Positions 35,849 through 36,202 of a stretch of 36,202 bases of DNA are shown here, piece after piece. This DNA comes from a virus. The stretch spans positions 1 to 36,202 of the IMG/VR virus record IMGVR_UViG_3300030102_004950. The stretch is one strand, 5' to 3'. The notes beneath the pieces were generated by a model. That model was not told the origin of the DNA. It searched no databases and saw only the letters and a list, made by a program, of their open reading frames with translations. Within the stretch, counting starts at the first letter, position 1. Each line of letters starts with the position of its first letter. A program made the translations under genes and the position numbers.

Positions 35849-36202
35849 TTAAGCCAATCTAATAATAGCACCCGTAGCTGTTGCACTCGGGAATACGATT
35901 GTAAAATCACCCGCGGTGCTTGTCTTGTCTCCACCAAAGTCTATAGCACATACAGCTTTGTCGGAGTTAGTGTCGTTATAAATTAAACAACCTCTCGCAG
36001 TTACAGTAGCATTACTAAAAGTTAAATCAGCAAAATCACAAACCGCAGTAGTTCCAGACGCAACTGGAGTTACATTTGTCAAAGCAGATCCACCAGAAGT
36101 GTAATTGGTTCCACTTGCTTGACCTGTAGTTGTGAACGCAGTAGTGCCAGCACCCAAAGTAGCGGATGATGTATAAAGCGCTAATTTAAAAGAATTACCA
36201 CT
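35849..36202 (-). CDS. Virion structural protein, 5' end outside window
   Basis: At least 118 residues; the frame is open to the right edge with no start inside, so the gene begins beyond it. The visible part has NSFKLALYTSSATLGA, TSGGSALTNVTPVASGT and CDFADLTFSNATVTARG, then DFGGDKTSTAGDFTIVFP. I know this arrangement from small virion proteins of marine and other phages placed just before a gp10-like gene. Ser/Thr/Gly composition and beta-strand pattern suggest a decoration or tail-tube component. A TTG at 36155-36157 could be mistaken for the start, but coding clearly continues upstream. Confidence 0.65.
   Translation of the reverse strand, partial: SGNSFKLALYTSSATLGAGTTAFTTTGQASGTNYTSGGSALTNVTPVASGTTAVCDFADLTFSNATVTARGCLIYNDTNSDKAVCAIDFGGDKTSTAGDFTIVFPSATATGAIIRLA

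Noticed and set aside
1-36202. CRISPR arrays, tRNAs, rRNAs, insertion sequences
   Set aside because: No regularly spaced identical repeats, no cloverleaf or terminal CCA-like segments, and no transposase were noticed on reading; a tRNA scan was not run, so a missed tRNA is possible.

Overview
The window reads as an internal piece of an AT-rich, densely packed tailed-phage (or prophage-like) genome from a Gram-negative, probably marine host. Both ends cut through genes. Spanin-like genes and a CsgG/CsgF outer-membrane pair require an outer membrane. The virion genes (P22 gp10-like stabilisation protein, DNA-ejection-like proteins, S74 tail fibre) point to a podovirus-like particle. Large terminase, portal, major capsid, endolysin and DNA polymerase are not visible and may lie outside the window. 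The host genus cannot be named from this sequence. A serine recombinase and a ribbon-helix-helix regulator make a temperate or genome-inverting lifestyle possible but do not prove it.

Layout. (1) Left arm, 1-12481, all minus strand and read right to left. It starts at a divergent promoter near 12.5 kb and runs through four small unknown genes joined by a repeated junction sequence, a serine recombinase (10185-10976), a virion-like protein with a RelA/SpoT-like segment (8789-10147), and two repeat-rich tail/appendage proteins (5515-8653). A run of small membrane proteins (holin candidates, 3771-5205) follows. Next comes a curli-type cassette (CsgF, CsgG, curlin-like fibre, FecR-domain protein, 753-3707), then an overlapping i-spanin/o-spanin pair (60-753), then the first codons of a thermonuclease-like gene. 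(2) 12626-16252, plus strand: about fourteen small, mostly 4-base-overlapping early-type genes of unknown role, including an XF1762-type GNAT protein. (3) 16249-18793, minus strand: polyvalent-type effector candidate, 2OG-Fe(II) oxygenase, PD-(D/E)XK nuclease. (4) 18794-22624, minus strand: gene-free stretch, small terminase, origin-like repeat region, Toprim primase/VapE helicase. (5) 22719-25286, plus strand: SSB-like protein, RNA hairpin, DUF3310, second 2OG oxygenase, RecE/ExoVIII-type exonuclease. (6) 25283-26474: third oxygenase on the minus strand, then a ribbon-helix-helix regulator and a small gene on the plus strand, ending at a bidirectional terminator. (7) 26546-36202, minus strand: HNH protein and virion genes running off the right edge.

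How it works together. SSB, ExoVIII-like exonuclease, primase-helicase and PD-(D/E)XK nuclease form a replication/recombination module around an AT-rich, repeat-bearing region at 19.8-20.0 kb. The right arm makes tail and ejection proteins. The left arm makes tail appendages, lysis proteins and, unusually, what looks like a minimal curli secretion system placed between holin candidates and spanins.

Most notable observations: the curli cassette with a FecR protein ending in a curlin-like tail; two divergent genes that each carry a 14-codon related leader whose ATG lies exactly 6 bases after a -10 element; a near-identical 20-base junction repeated at consecutive gene boundaries; a RelA/SpoT-like domain in a virion-type protein; three different 2OG oxygenases; and strong local enrichment of CCWGG and GATC sites. 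No database search was run. All family calls come from reading the translated sequence.
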